This document shows, piece by piece, positions 16,603 to 24,809 of a stretch of DNA of 64,000 nucleotides. A program made the translations under genes and the position numbers. The notes below the pieces were generated by a model. That model was not told the origin of the DNA. It saw only the letters and a program-made list of their open reading frames with translations, and did no database searches. The stretch lies in assembly GCF_000718005.1 (NCBI RefSeq), contig NZ_JODV01000021.1, one strand, 5' to 3'. This DNA is from Actinoalloteichus_B caeruleus. GTDB lineage: Bacteria; Actinomycetota; Actinomycetes; Mycobacteriales; Pseudonocardiaceae. The number at the start of each line of letters is the position of its first letter. The stretch's first letter is position 1.

Positions 16603-17154
16603 GTGCCGAGCCCGCGGGTCGACCTCCTCCTCCGTCAGCTGGACATCGCCTGGGCGTTGTTCTCCCACCACGTCCGCGATCTCGACGATGCCACCTGCCT
16701 GTGGGAACCCGATCCCCACTGCTGGACGGTGCGACCCGACGAGCGGGGCCGGTGGCTGCCCGACTGGCAGGTGCCCGAACCCGACCCCGTCCCGGCCCAG
16801 ACCATCGGGTGGATCACCTGGCACCTCGGCTACTGGTGGACCACCACCCTGGAGCACTGCTTCGGCGCGGGTGCCCCGGAGCGCACCGACATCACCTGGC
16901 CGGGTGGCGCGGTGGAGACCGTCGCCTGGCTTGATGATCTCCACCAGCGGTGGCGGGCGGAACTGGGGCGGCTGACCGAGGAGGACCTGGAGGCGACCGA
17001 CCGGGTCGAGGGCCTGCCCTGGGGCCGCGGGTTGCGCTTGGTCGACATCGCCGGCTGGGTCACGGTGGAGCTGACGAAGAACGTCGCCGAGGTGGGTGCG
17101 GTCCGGCATTTGTGCGCCCTGCGGTCGGCCCGGTCGACTTCCCCACCGGGGTGA
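16603..17154 (+). CDS. DinB-superfamily protein
   Basis: A 183-residue four-helix protein: VDLLLRQLDIAWALFSHH opens helix one, IGWITWHLGYWWTTTLEH supplies the second and a metal-ligand histidine, and WVTVELTKNVAEVGAVRHL the last helix, where N-V-A-E replaces the usual H-x-x-x-H pattern. DinB-like proteins include thiol-dependent transferases for mycothiol or bacillithiol, but function here is unknown. The GTG at 16603 opens the conserved first helix after only a few residues. Next to it, convergent, is an SDR gene. Confidence 0.75.
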   Translation: MPSPRVDLLLRQLDIAWALFSHHVRDLDDATCLWEPDPHCWTVRPDERGRWLPDWQVPEPDPVPAQTIGWITWHLGYWWTTTLEHCFGAGAPERTDITWPGGAVETVAWLDDLHQRWRAELGRLTEEDLEATDRVEGLPWGRGLRLVDIAGWVTVELTKNVAEVGAVRHLCALRSARSTSPPG

Positions 17155-17179
17155 GCCGCCTCCGGTGCCCTCCCGCCGC

Positions 17180-17944
17180 TCACCGGGTCAGACCGCGCCC
17201 GCCGGAGACCGAGACCACCTCCCCGTTGACGTGGCCGTTGGCGGCGGAGCCCAGGTAGACGACGGTGGCGGCGATGTCCTCCGGGTAGGAGAGCCGCCCG
17301 GTCGGGGTGCGCCCCGCCTCGGCGTCGATGACCGCCTGGCCGTGGTCGGGCAGGGAGCGGACCCGGTCGGTCAGGGTGAAGCCGGGGCGGACGACGTTGG
17401 TCAGGATCCCGTGTCGGGCCTCCCGGGCGGCCATCACCCGGGCCACGCCCTCCAGCGCCGCCTTGGCCGCGGGGTAGGCCACCGGCCCGGGCAGCGGTTG
17501 GTCGACCAGGTCGGTGGAGATCACCACGATGCGTCCCCATCCGGCGGCGCGCATGTCGGGGAGCGCCTCGTCGATTAGGGCGACGGTCCCGGTGGTGTTG
17601 GCGGCGAACGAGGCGGCGAGCGCGCCGGCGGTGTCGGCCTCGCGGGGCGGCCAGGACACGGCGTTGGCCACGAGGACCGTGACCGCTCCCAGGTCGCGGC
17701 GGATGCGCCGCGCCGCCCGCGTGATCGAGGCGGGGTCGGTGAGGTCGAGGTGGACGGCGAGGGCCGTTCCCCCCTCCTGCTCGATCGTCTCCACCAGGGC
17801 CCGCGCCTCGGTCTCCGCCTGGTACCAGGTGGCGGCGACCAGTGCTCCCTCGCGGGCGAGGGTCCTCGCGGTGGCGTGGCCGATGGCTCCGGAGGCTCCC
17901 GTGACGAGTGCGACGCGGCGGTCGAGTCCGAGGTCCATGCGCAC
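17180..17944 (-). CDS. SDR-family oxidoreductase
   Basis: A 254-residue short-chain dehydrogenase. TGASGAIG (about 15-22) is the nucleotide-binding motif, NAVSW stands where NNAG is usual, the catalytic residues are S in VVISTDL and the Y-x-x-x-K in YPAAKAAL, and the end NGEVVSVSGGRGL is FabG-like. The change from NNAG to NAVS is a small oddity in the stabilising motif. Substrate unknown. It is divergent from a MarR regulator with tandem repeats between them, so MarR control is expected. ATG at 17938 is an alternative start. Confidence 0.82.
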   Translation of the reverse strand: MRMDLGLDRRVALVTGASGAIGHATARTLAREGALVAATWYQAETEARALVETIEQEGGTALAVHLDLTDPASITRAARRIRRDLGAVTVLVANAVSWPPREADTAGALAASFAANTTGTVALIDEALPDMRAAGWGRIVVISTDLVDQPLPGPVAYPAAKAALEGVARVMAAREARHGILTNVVRPGFTLTDRVRSLPDHGQAVIDAEAGRTPTGRLSYPEDIAATVVYLGSAANGHVNGEVVSVSGGRGLTR

Positions 17945-17952
17945 CCCAATTA

Positions 17953-17993
17953 GTTAGTCGACTTATGGTTAGCCGACTATATACCGGTAGGAT
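17953..17993. promoter_or_regulatory. Tandem operator and -10 box of the SDR/MarR pair
   Basis: GTTAGTCGACT (17953-17963) and GTTAGCCGACT (17968-17978) are near-identical direct repeats 15 bp apart; the outer TAGTCG and CGACTA also form an inverted repeat. TAGGAT (17988-17993) is a textbook -10 hexamer six bases before the GTG of the MarR gene, pointing to a leaderless transcript. Confidence 0.65.
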
Positions 17994-17999
17994 GCCGCG

Positions 18000-18461
18000 G
18001 TGGAACCGAGTGCGGCGATCCGGATCAACCGGACCCTGAACAAACTCAGCAAGCTCTACCGGGCCGCCAAGGCGCGGCGACTCGCCGAGCTCGGGCTGCA
18101 TCCCGGCCAGGACGTGCTGCTGTGGATCCTCGCCAGGGAACGGCACGGCATGACCGTCTCGGAACTCGCCGCGCGCCTGGGCGTCGAACCGCCCACCGCC
18201 ACCCGCAGCCTCGCCCGCCTGGAGGACGGCGGCTGGTTCCGCCGGGAACCGGTCGCCACCGACCGGCGGCAGGTCCGCATCGTGGTCACCGACGCCGGGC
18301 GAGCCCTCGTCCCCGAGATCGAACGGGCCTGGGCCGACCTCGCCGAGCACACCCTCGGTGACCTCGACCCGGCCGACCGGGAGACCGCCCTCACCGTCCT
18401 CGACCAGGCGACCAGCCGGCTGCGGAACCTCGTCGGGGATGCCGCGCTCACCGAGGACTGA
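18000..18461 (+). CDS. MarR-family transcriptional regulator
   Basis: A 153-residue protein of normal MarR length. Helix one, INRTLNKLSKLYRAAKARRL, is followed by the winged helix at about residues 45-105: MTVSELAARLGVEPPTATRSLARLEDGGWFRREP and the wing DRRQVRIVVT. The last helices complete the dimer interface. It should repress the divergent SDR gene and itself through the tandem sites just upstream. The GTG start lacks a Shine-Dalgarno sequence. Confidence 0.87.
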   Translation: MEPSAAIRINRTLNKLSKLYRAAKARRLAELGLHPGQDVLLWILARERHGMTVSELAARLGVEPPTATRSLARLEDGGWFRREPVATDRRQVRIVVTDAGRALVPEIERAWADLAEHTLGDLDPADRETALTVLDQATSRLRNLVGDAALTED

Positions 18462-18621
18462 ACCCCGCGACACCCCGCGCCCCGCCGCCGTCCCGGAACC
18501 CCCAGCGGAACCCGGCGGGTACGCGCGGCACCGCGTGGGCACGGCCGACACGGCGGGACACCACCAGAGGCCACCACGAACAGGACCGAACCTGACCTGA
18601 TCCCCTCCTACCGTCCTCCCC

Positions 18622-19008
18622 ATGACGACCACCACCCCCACCGAGGGCCTGCCCCGCTACGTCGCCGTGACCTTCGACTGCGCCGACCCGGCCGCCCTCG
18701 CCCGCTTCTACCACCAGGCACTGGGACTGCCGGTCATCCACTCCAGCGACCACTTCGTGCTCCTCGGTGTCCACGGTGGCCCGGACCTGGGCTTCACCCG
18801 CGTGGAGGACTACCAGCCGCCGACCTGGCCAGCACCCGCCCGGGGAAAGCAGGCCCACCTCGAGCTGGGCGTCGAGGACCTCGAAGGCGCACGGGACCGG
18901 CTGGTCGCGCTGGGCGCGGTCGAGGCCGTGGACCAACCCGCGCCGGACCGGTGGCGCGTCCTGCTGGACCCCGCCGGCCACCCGTTCTGCCTGTCCACCC
19001 TCGTCTGA
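18622..19008 (+). CDS. VOC-family (glyoxalase-like) protein
   Basis: A 128-residue protein with two beta-alpha-beta-beta-beta modules: VAVTFDCADPAALARFYHQALGLPV and HLELGVEDLEGARDRLVALGAV, ending WRVLLDPAGHPFCL. Metal ligands of the vicinal-oxygen-chelate fold are not all obvious; D18/H75-type positions are present. Members include bleomycin-binding resistance proteins, dioxygenases and isomerases, so the role stays open. TACCGT (18609-18614) lies seven bases before the ATG with no ribosome binding site, again suggesting a leaderless mRNA. A strong hairpin follows the stop. Confidence 0.82.
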   Translation: MTTTTPTEGLPRYVAVTFDCADPAALARFYHQALGLPVIHSSDHFVLLGVHGGPDLGFTRVEDYQPPTWPAPARGKQAHLELGVEDLEGARDRLVALGAVEAVDQPAPDRWRVLLDPAGHPFCLSTLV

Positions 19009-19014
19009 GCCCGT

Positions 19015-19050
19015 GCGGCCTTCTCCCCCCGCACACCCGGAGAAGGCCGC
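19015..19050 (+). terminator. Strong hairpin after the VOC gene
   Basis: GCGGCCTTCTCC (19015-19026) and GGAGAAGGCCGC (19039-19050) form a perfect 12-bp stem with a 12-nt loop, six bases after the stop codon. Confidence 0.75.
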
Positions 19051-19099
19051 CCACACACGCGCGACCCCGCGGACCACGCCCGAGGCGGACCAGCGGGAA

Positions 19100-20030
19100 G
19101 GGACACCCGCCCTGGCTGATCGTCGACGCCGTGCACCGCAACCACGGCGTCGACCCCGACCAGGGGACGGACGGGCGGGGTGGACGAACGCGGCCTGGCT
19201 CGCCGAGCGGCCCCTCATCCGGGTCGCCCACCGGTCCGGCCTCCTCCGGGAGTCCCGGCTCACCGCCGTCCTCCCCGCCGAGGTCGGCGCCCCGGGGAGC
19301 GTGACGCCGGCACCCCGTTCGGCCACGAGCGGGTCCCCCCGGTGAACGCCCGGAGCAACCAGGAGGAGGCCCTGGCCCACCCGCACCGCCGACCAGCGGC
19401 GGCACCCGCGCCACCAGGTCGACTCGCACGCCCAGGCACTCCACCGGATCGACCCGGCGCCGGCCCGGCCCCCGCTCCCGCCCGCGTTCCCCGTCGCCCC
19501 CCCCGACTCGGCGGCGGTGGTGAGCGCGGGGTTCGACCGCCTGGCCGCCACCGGGGCGCTCACCCAGGACCAGGTCAGGGCACCGGAGGGCACGATGGAC
19601 CGGTACCGGGCGGCCCTGCCGGCCGCTCTTCGCTGCTCGACCAGGGGGACCGGAGGCCGCGCGAGCCCCGTGGGGTCAGGGCGGCACGGTGTCCCCCTCG
19701 ACGTCGAGTCCCACGGTCCACGCTCCCGCGCGGGTCGATCTTCGGGGTCGTCACGGTCGCCTTCTCCACCAGCACCCCGGGCGGGGGAGGCGGGAGGCCC
19801 GGCGCCGCGGGCGGCTACCGCGTTCACCCGCGAGATCCGCACCGTCCCGACGAGGTCGCCGTCCTGCTGGGAGACGCGGTCATACCCGAACCCCGGTGTG
19901 GCCGAGCACGAACGCGCGCCCGACACCGAGGGCACCCTCGCCCTGGTGGAGCCCTGCCACCCGCTCACCGGGCTCGTCGCCGGGACGGCCGCCTCGCTCC
20001 GCTCCCGGGGAACCCGGGGTCACCCCTGGC
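19100..20030 (+). pseudogene. Possible decayed gene, frame-shifted
   Basis: No intact gene fills 19009-20211. Protein-like pieces alternate between two + frames: a piece with NAAWLAERPLIRVAHRSGLL (about 19185-19245), TPFGHERVPPVNARSNQEEALAHPH in the other frame (about 19310-19385), then DRLAATGALTQDQVRAPEGTMDRYRAALPAAL-like sequence (about 19530-19625) and LALVEPCHPLTGLVAGTA (about 19935-19990). I do not recognise the family. The pattern suggests one gene of about 0.9 kb broken by several indels, but chance open frames in GC-rich DNA are common, hence low confidence. Confidence 0.3.
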
Positions 20031-20211
20031 GCGCCCGCGGATCGGGTGAGTGGGCGGGCGGCCCGGGGCGGTCGGGACGGGCGGTTCCGCCGCGCACCAC
20101 CGGCACACACCGCCGACCGCCGCCCCGATCGGGTGAGGGAGGGGCGGTGCGGTCGGGGGAAGCACGGGAAACGGGGTGCCTCCCGGCGGCGGGTTTTGCC
20201 AGGGTGAGCGG

Positions 20212-21426
20212 ATGAACCCCCAGCACGAACCGGTCCCGGCCGGGCACCACCACGCACCCGCGGCCCCCATCACCACACCGGTGACGGCGAGCCTGGTGCG
20301 CGGCGCCCTCGACCTGGAACACGGCCAGTACGGCCTGCTGCCCCACCGCCTCCCGGCCTGGGCCCGCGCCCAGATCCCCGACCAGCACCTGGGGCTGGCC
20401 GAGGCCAGGCCCGCCGGCGTCCGGCTGGCGTTCCGCACCCGCGCCACCACCCTGGAACTCGACGCGCACCGGACGACGACCCGCTACGCCGGGATGGCCG
20501 ATCTCGCGCTCCCCGAGGGTGTCTACGACCTCGTCGTGGACGGCGGGCTGACCGCGCGGGGCGTCCTGTCCGGCGGTGACGTCCTGACCCTGGACCCCAC
20601 CACCGGGGACACGAGCACCGTGCCCGGACCCGTGGGCACCGTCCGGTTCACCGACCTCCCCGACAGGGTCAAGGACGTCGAGATCTGGTTGCCCCACACC
20701 GAGATCACCCAACTCGTCGCGTTGCGCAGTGACGCGCCCCTCGACGCCAGCCCGGGACAGGGCCGCAGGGTGTGGCTGCACCACGGCAGCTCGATCAGCC
20801 ACGGCTCCAACGCGGCCAGCCCCACCTCCACCTGGCCGGCCGTGGCCGCCTCCCTCGGCGGGGTGGACCTCGTCAACCTCGGATTCGGCGGTGGAGCGCT
20901 GCTGGACCCCTTCACCGCGCGCAGCATGCGGGACACCCCCGCCGACCTGATCAGCGTCAAGATCGGCATCAACCTCGTCAACGTCGACCTGATGCGACTG
21001 CGGGCCTTCACCCCGGCGGTGGACGGCTTCCTCGACACCCTGCGGGAGGGCCACCCGGGCACCCCCCTGCTGGTGATCTCCCCGCTGCTCTGCCCCCTGC
21101 ACGAGGACACCCCCGGTCCCCTGGTGCCCGACTCGAGCTCGGGCACCCTGGCGTTCCGTGCCCTGGGTGACCCGGCCGAGCGGACCGCCGGCAAGCTCAC
21201 GCTCACCGTGATCCGCGACGAACTCGCGCGCGTCGTCAGCCGCCGCGCGGCCCAGGACCCGCACCTGCACTACCTCGACGGGCTCGACCTCTACGGCAGG
21301 GGGGACGCCGAGGACCTCCCTCTGCCCGACGGTCTCCACCCGGACACCGCGACGCACCACCGGATCGGCGAGCGGTTCGCCGCCCGCGTCTTCGGAGCCG
21401 GCGGCCCCTTCGCCGCCGCCGGTTGA
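20212..21426 (+). CDS. SGNH/GDSL-type hydrolase
   Basis: A 404-residue protein. The N-terminal half, to about residue 175, is a beta-rich accessory domain; the C-terminal half is the hydrolase, with the nucleophile in HHGSSISHGS (about 187-196), the oxyanion Gly in NLGFGGGALLDP, Asn in KIGINLVN, and the catalytic D-x-x-H in LPDGLHPD near the end. Such enzymes cut ester bonds of lipids or sugar acetates. No signal peptide is seen, so it may act inside the cell. The ATG at 20212 is preceded by AGGGTGAG. Upstream lies decayed sequence, downstream a convergent regulator. Confidence 0.82.
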   Translation: MNPQHEPVPAGHHHAPAAPITTPVTASLVRGALDLEHGQYGLLPHRLPAWARAQIPDQHLGLAEARPAGVRLAFRTRATTLELDAHRTTTRYAGMADLALPEGVYDLVVDGGLTARGVLSGGDVLTLDPTTGDTSTVPGPVGTVRFTDLPDRVKDVEIWLPHTEITQLVALRSDAPLDASPGQGRRVWLHHGSSISHGSNAASPTSTWPAVAASLGGVDLVNLGFGGGALLDPFTARSMRDTPADLISVKIGINLVNVDLMRLRAFTPAVDGFLDTLREGHPGTPLLVISPLLCPLHEDTPGPLVPDSSSGTLAFRALGDPAERTAGKLTLTVIRDELARVVSRRAAQDPHLHYLDGLDLYGRGDAEDLPLPDGLHPDTATHHRIGERFAARVFGAGGPFAAAG

Positions 21427-21591
21427 CCCCGGCTATCCCGCCGGCGGCAGTGGTCGAGGGAGCCGAGGGGCGCGCGGGTGGTGGGCCGGCCGGGCCGGCC
21501 ACGAGGCGACACCCCTCGACGACCCGACCGGTGGGGTCGCGCCCGCGTCACCGCGCCCCCGTGCCCACCGGCCGGTAGCGGGCCGAGCTGC

Positions 21592-22167
21592 TCAGCGCTC
21601 CTCGGGCAGCAGGGGGAGGAGCTGCACGAGGGCGGCCACCGGCACGCCCCCCGAGGGGCGGGAGGGGGAGGGACGGGCACGCTCCCGATACCTCGCCACG
21701 AGGCGGCGCATCGACGCGGCCAGCTCCGCCGCCTCCTCGGGACACAGGTGCAGGACGGCGGTGAACGACGCGGCGTCCGGTGTCGACGGCTCGGCCACCT
21801 CCCGGTGCCGCGACCCACCCGGGTCCTCCGCCGCCACCGCCACCCCGTCCTTCGACGGCAGGGTGGCGGTGCGCTTCGGGTGCGGGTCGGGATCCTCAGT
21901 CGGGCCCCAGCGCAACCGCCAGGGCCGGGCACGTCCGTCGTCGGAGGGCACCTCCTCGATGAGGCCGTGCCGGGCGAGCTGGCGGAGGTGGAAGGAGCAG
22001 ACGCCGGAGCTGCGGCCCAGGCGGGCCCCGGCCTCGCTCGAGGTGAGACTGCCGTGCTCGGCGAGCAGGTCCAGCAGGGCGACCCGCACCGGGTGGTCGG
22101 GCAGGCTGCGCCGGGAGCGGCGCCTGCCCCCGCCTGGTGTGGAGGGAGACCTCGGATCAACGTCCAT
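21592..22167 (-). CDS. ArsR-like winged-helix regulator
   Basis: A 191-residue protein. The winged helix is at residues 20-75: HPVRVALLDLLAEHGSLTSSEAGARLGRSSGVCSFHLRQLARHGLIEE, followed by a wing with RARPWRL. The C-terminal half has a second small helical domain ending in Pro/Leu-rich sequence. It probably represses its own gene and the divergent peptide deformylase by binding the perfect palindrome at 22170-22190, which lies two bases upstream of its ATG. No metal-binding Cys pair typical of metal-sensing ArsR proteins is present, so the signal is unknown. Confidence 0.8.
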   Translation of the reverse strand: MDVDPRSPSTPGGGRRRSRRSLPDHPVRVALLDLLAEHGSLTSSEAGARLGRSSGVCSFHLRQLARHGLIEEVPSDDGRARPWRLRWGPTEDPDPHPKRTATLPSKDGVAVAAEDPGGSRHREVAEPSTPDAASFTAVLHLCPEEAAELAASMRRLVARYRERARPSPSRPSGGVPVAALVQLLPLLPEER

Positions 22168-22169
22168 TT

Positions 22170-22190
22170 TGCAAAGTCTGCTACTTTGCA
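22170..22190. promoter_or_regulatory. Perfect 8-5-8 palindrome between arsR-like gene and def
   Basis: TGCAAAGT-CTGCT-ACTTTGCA. It starts two bases from the regulator's start codon. TACTTT (22182-22187) inside it can serve as -10 box towards the deformylase gene, so binding would block both promoters. This is the classic form of an ArsR-family operator. Confidence 0.75.
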
Positions 22191-22280
22191 GAATGTTCGA
22201 TCACGGCGGGCCCCCCGCACGGTGGTGTCCCACGGGACGCGGAGGAGCCGCCCAGGGAGCAGGGAAGGCACCGGTGCACG

Positions 22281-22937
22281 ATGGATGTCCAGGCAGGGGC
22301 GGCACGGGACCGACGAGTGCGACTGCGGGGAATCCCCGTGGACTCCTACCCCCGCGTTCCGCCCGAGGTCGAGCGGGGCGCGGTCCGTCGCATCACCGTG
22401 GTGGGTGAGGAGGTGCTGCGGCGCCCGTGCCGTGAGGTCACCGAGTTCGGCACCGCCGCACTCGCCCAGCTGGTGGACGACATGTTCGCCACCAACCAGG
22501 CGGCCGAGGGCGCGGCCCTGGCCGCCAACCAGGTCGGCGTGGACCTGCGGGTGTTCGTGTGGGACATGACCGACGAGTGGGGGATCCGCCACGTCGGCCA
22601 CATCCTCAACCCCGTCCTCGACGAGATCCCGGCCGACCAGCGGCGGCTGGTCGAGGAACCCGAGGGCTGCCTGTCGGTGCCCGGGCCCTACCGGGTGGTG
22701 GCCCGCCCCGACCGGGTGGTGGCCCGAGGCCAGGACCTGGACGGAAACCCCCTGGTCATCGAGGGCAGGGGCTACTTCGCCCGGTGTCTGCGGCACGAGA
22801 CCGACCACCTCAACGGTCAGCTGTACCTGGACAGGCTGTCCGGGAGGGAACGGAAATCCGCTCTGCGGGAGATGGCCGCCTCCCAGGACCGGGTCTTCGC
22901 CCGACGGGCCGCCCTGGCCGCGGCGATGGGCAAATGA
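22281..22937 (+). CDS. def: Peptide deformylase
   Basis: A 218-residue metallo-hydrolase that removes formyl groups from new proteins. All three family motifs are present: GAALAANQVG (77-86, with A for the second G), EGCLS (128-132, metal ligand C130) and HETDH (172-176). The N-terminal 35 residues are longer than in the housekeeping enzyme. Its own regulator next door and a position away from fmt suggest an accessory, inducible copy; such copies can protect against deformylase inhibitors such as actinonin. ATG at 22281 opens the family-like part; no strong ribosome binding site is close. Confidence 0.9.
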   Translation: MDVQAGAARDRRVRLRGIPVDSYPRVPPEVERGAVRRITVVGEEVLRRPCREVTEFGTAALAQLVDDMFATNQAAEGAALAANQVGVDLRVFVWDMTDEWGIRHVGHILNPVLDEIPADQRRLVEEPEGCLSVPGPYRVVARPDRVVARGQDLDGNPLVIEGRGYFARCLRHETDHLNGQLYLDRLSGRERKSALREMAASQDRVFARRAALAAAMGK

Positions 22938-23200
22938 GGACAGCGCCGCCTCGCCCCCGGCCCGGCGCCCGCCGCGACCCGACCGGAACCCCCGGCGGAG
23001 AAGGGACACCGCCCCCGGTCGCTGGTCCTGGCACCCACCACCCAGCCCAGCGGGGTGGAGATGCGGCCCGTCGGGGAGAGCGGCCGACCACTCGTCCCGA
23101 CGCGGACGGCGGCCGCGCCCCAACGGCCCGTCCCCGGTCCTACCGCGCGGAAGGTGCGGGCCGTGAACATCCGGGGCCACCTCCCGTGCGGCCGATCTCA

Positions 23201-23827
23201 TCAGTAGGCCGCGGTGACCTGGCGATCCCCGCTGGGGTTCTCCAGTTCGTCCAGCACGGCCACCGCGAGGTCCTCCGCCGAGATCCGGGAAGTTCCATCG
23301 GCGGCCGTGACCAGTGTGGTGGTGCCACGCCGGTACCCACCGGTCCGACGGCCGGGTTCGAGCAACGCGGGCGGGCTCAGGTAGACCCAGTCGGCGGGGT
23401 GGACCCGGCAGGCGGCCAGCTGCGCGATGCTGGCGCCGGCGATGGCGCGCACGGCTGGCGGCACGTACCGCGCGTCGTCGAACACCAGGCCACCGGACGG
23501 CCCTCGCAGCGGAGCGGAACCGCCGATGACCAGGACACGGGCGCCGGTCGCCTCGGCGGCGTCCAGCAGCGCCGTGGTGGTCGCGGTGACGGTGTCCTCC
23601 GCACCCGGGGCGGGTCGGGTGGCGCCGACCACCGCGTCGGCACCCTCGAACACCCCGGTCATGCGGTCGACATCGGTCACATCGCCGTGCGTGATCTCCA
23701 CCTGCGCGGGCAGGTGTTCGGGACGCGTCTCCCGGAACACGGCGGTGACGTGGTGGCCCCGCTCGACGGCTTCGGTCACGACACGGGAACCGGCCATCCC
23801 GGCGGCTCCGACCACGATGATCCTCAT
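23201..23827 (-). CDS. NAD(P)-binding reductase of the NmrA/atypical SDR type
   Basis: A 208-residue Rossmann protein: MRIIVVGAAGMAGSRVV is the nucleotide-binding start, HGDVTD and ADAVVGATRP follow, and PADWVYLSPPALLEPG is the typical late loop of the flavin-reductase-like atypical SDRs. No catalytic Y-x-x-x-K is seen, as usual in this subgroup. Its ATG overlaps the stop of the EamA transporter gene by four bases, so the two are translationally coupled and share the LysR-controlled promoter. Confidence 0.83.
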   Translation of the reverse strand: MRIIVVGAAGMAGSRVVTEAVERGHHVTAVFRETRPEHLPAQVEITHGDVTDVDRMTGVFEGADAVVGATRPAPGAEDTVTATTTALLDAAEATGARVLVIGGSAPLRGPSGGLVFDDARYVPPAVRAIAGASIAQLAACRVHPADWVYLSPPALLEPGRRTGGYRRGTTTLVTAADGTSRISAEDLAVAVLDELENPSGDRQVTAAY

Positions 23828-24750
23828 GAGGTGGTTTCCTTTCGCTTGACTGTCCGAACGAGGTTCGGGGTGGCCTGGCTCGCCACGATCGCGGCCAGGC
23901 AGAGCGCGAACCCGACCAGTTGGAGGGGGCCGAGGAGCTCACCGAGCAGGACCGCCCCCAGCAGGGCCGCCACCAGCGGCGAGAGCAGGGTGAGCACGGC
24001 CACCGAGGTCACCGGGAGTGCCGTGATGCCCCGGAACCACAGGATGTAGGCGAGGAGCCCGCCCGGCAGGCCCAGCCAGAGGTAGCCGAGCACGGCGGGG
24101 GTGTCGACCGGTGGCGGCGGGCCCTCGACCAGCAGCATGAGGGGTACCAGGAACAGACCACCGGCCGCGAGCTGCCAACCCGCGAACGCGGTCGCACCCA
24201 CACCGGCCGGTCGTCCCCACCGTTTGGTCAACGTCACCCCGAACGCCATCGCCACCGCACCGCCCAGACCCGCGAGGAGCCCGACCGCGTCGAACACCGC
24301 GTCCGGACCGAGGACCACCAGGCCCACCCCCGCGACCCCCGCGACCCCCCACCCGATGCCCCGGACCGACGGGGCCTGCCGGAGCACCACCACCGCGAGG
24401 ACCGCCACGACCAGCGGCTGGGCCGCGGCCAGGGTGGCGGCCACCCCGCCGGGAAGGCGCTCGGCGGCCACGAACAGCAGGGGGAGGAACACCCCGATGT
24501 TGAGCACCCCCAACACCGCCGCCCGCATCCACCACACCCCACGCGGCAGCGCGCGAGTGATCGCCAACGCGACCAGCCCAGCCGGCAGGGCGCGCACGAC
24601 GCCCGCGAACAGCGGATGGCCCGGGGGCAGCAGTTCGGTGGTGACCACGTAGGTCGTCCCCCACACCGCGGGCGCGAACGCCGTCGTGACGACACCCGCG
24701 ACACCGGCCGCCGCGGGCACCGTGATCAGGTTTCTCACGACGACCAGCAT
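23824..24750 (-). CDS. EamA-family (DMT) transporter
   Basis: A 308-residue membrane protein with ten hydrophobic helices in two EamA repeats, the second repeat beginning near residue 158. The motif FAPAVWGTTYVVTTELLPPGHPLF in the first repeat is typical of RhtA/YedA-like exporters. It should export amino acids or metabolites. It is the first gene of a two-gene operon with the NmrA-like reductase and is divergent from a LysR regulator; the gap carries a perfect long-armed palindrome. Confidence 0.87.
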   Translation of the reverse strand: MLVVVRNLITVPAAAGVAGVVTTAFAPAVWGTTYVVTTELLPPGHPLFAGVVRALPAGLVALAITRALPRGVWWMRAAVLGVLNIGVFLPLLFVAAERLPGGVAATLAAAQPLVVAVLAVVVLRQAPSVRGIGWGVAGVAGVGLVVLGPDAVFDAVGLLAGLGGAVAMAFGVTLTKRWGRPAGVGATAFAGWQLAAGGLFLVPLMLLVEGPPPPVDTPAVLGYLWLGLPGGLLAYILWFRGITALPVTSVAVLTLLSPLVAALLGAVLLGELLGPLQLVGFALCLAAIVASQATPNLVRTVKRKETTS

Positions 24751-24759
24751 CGCCGCCGA

Positions 24760-24800
24760 CGATCAATGAGTCCAACACATGGTTGTCATGGCATTGATCG
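24760..24800. promoter_or_regulatory. LysR-type operator between EamA and LysR genes
   Basis: CGATCAATG (24760-24768) and CATTGATCG (24792-24800) are perfect 9-bp arms, 23 bp apart, in the 59-bp gap. LysR regulators bind as tetramers to such paired sites and control both directions. Confidence 0.65.
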
Positions 24801-24809
24801 ACGATCACG

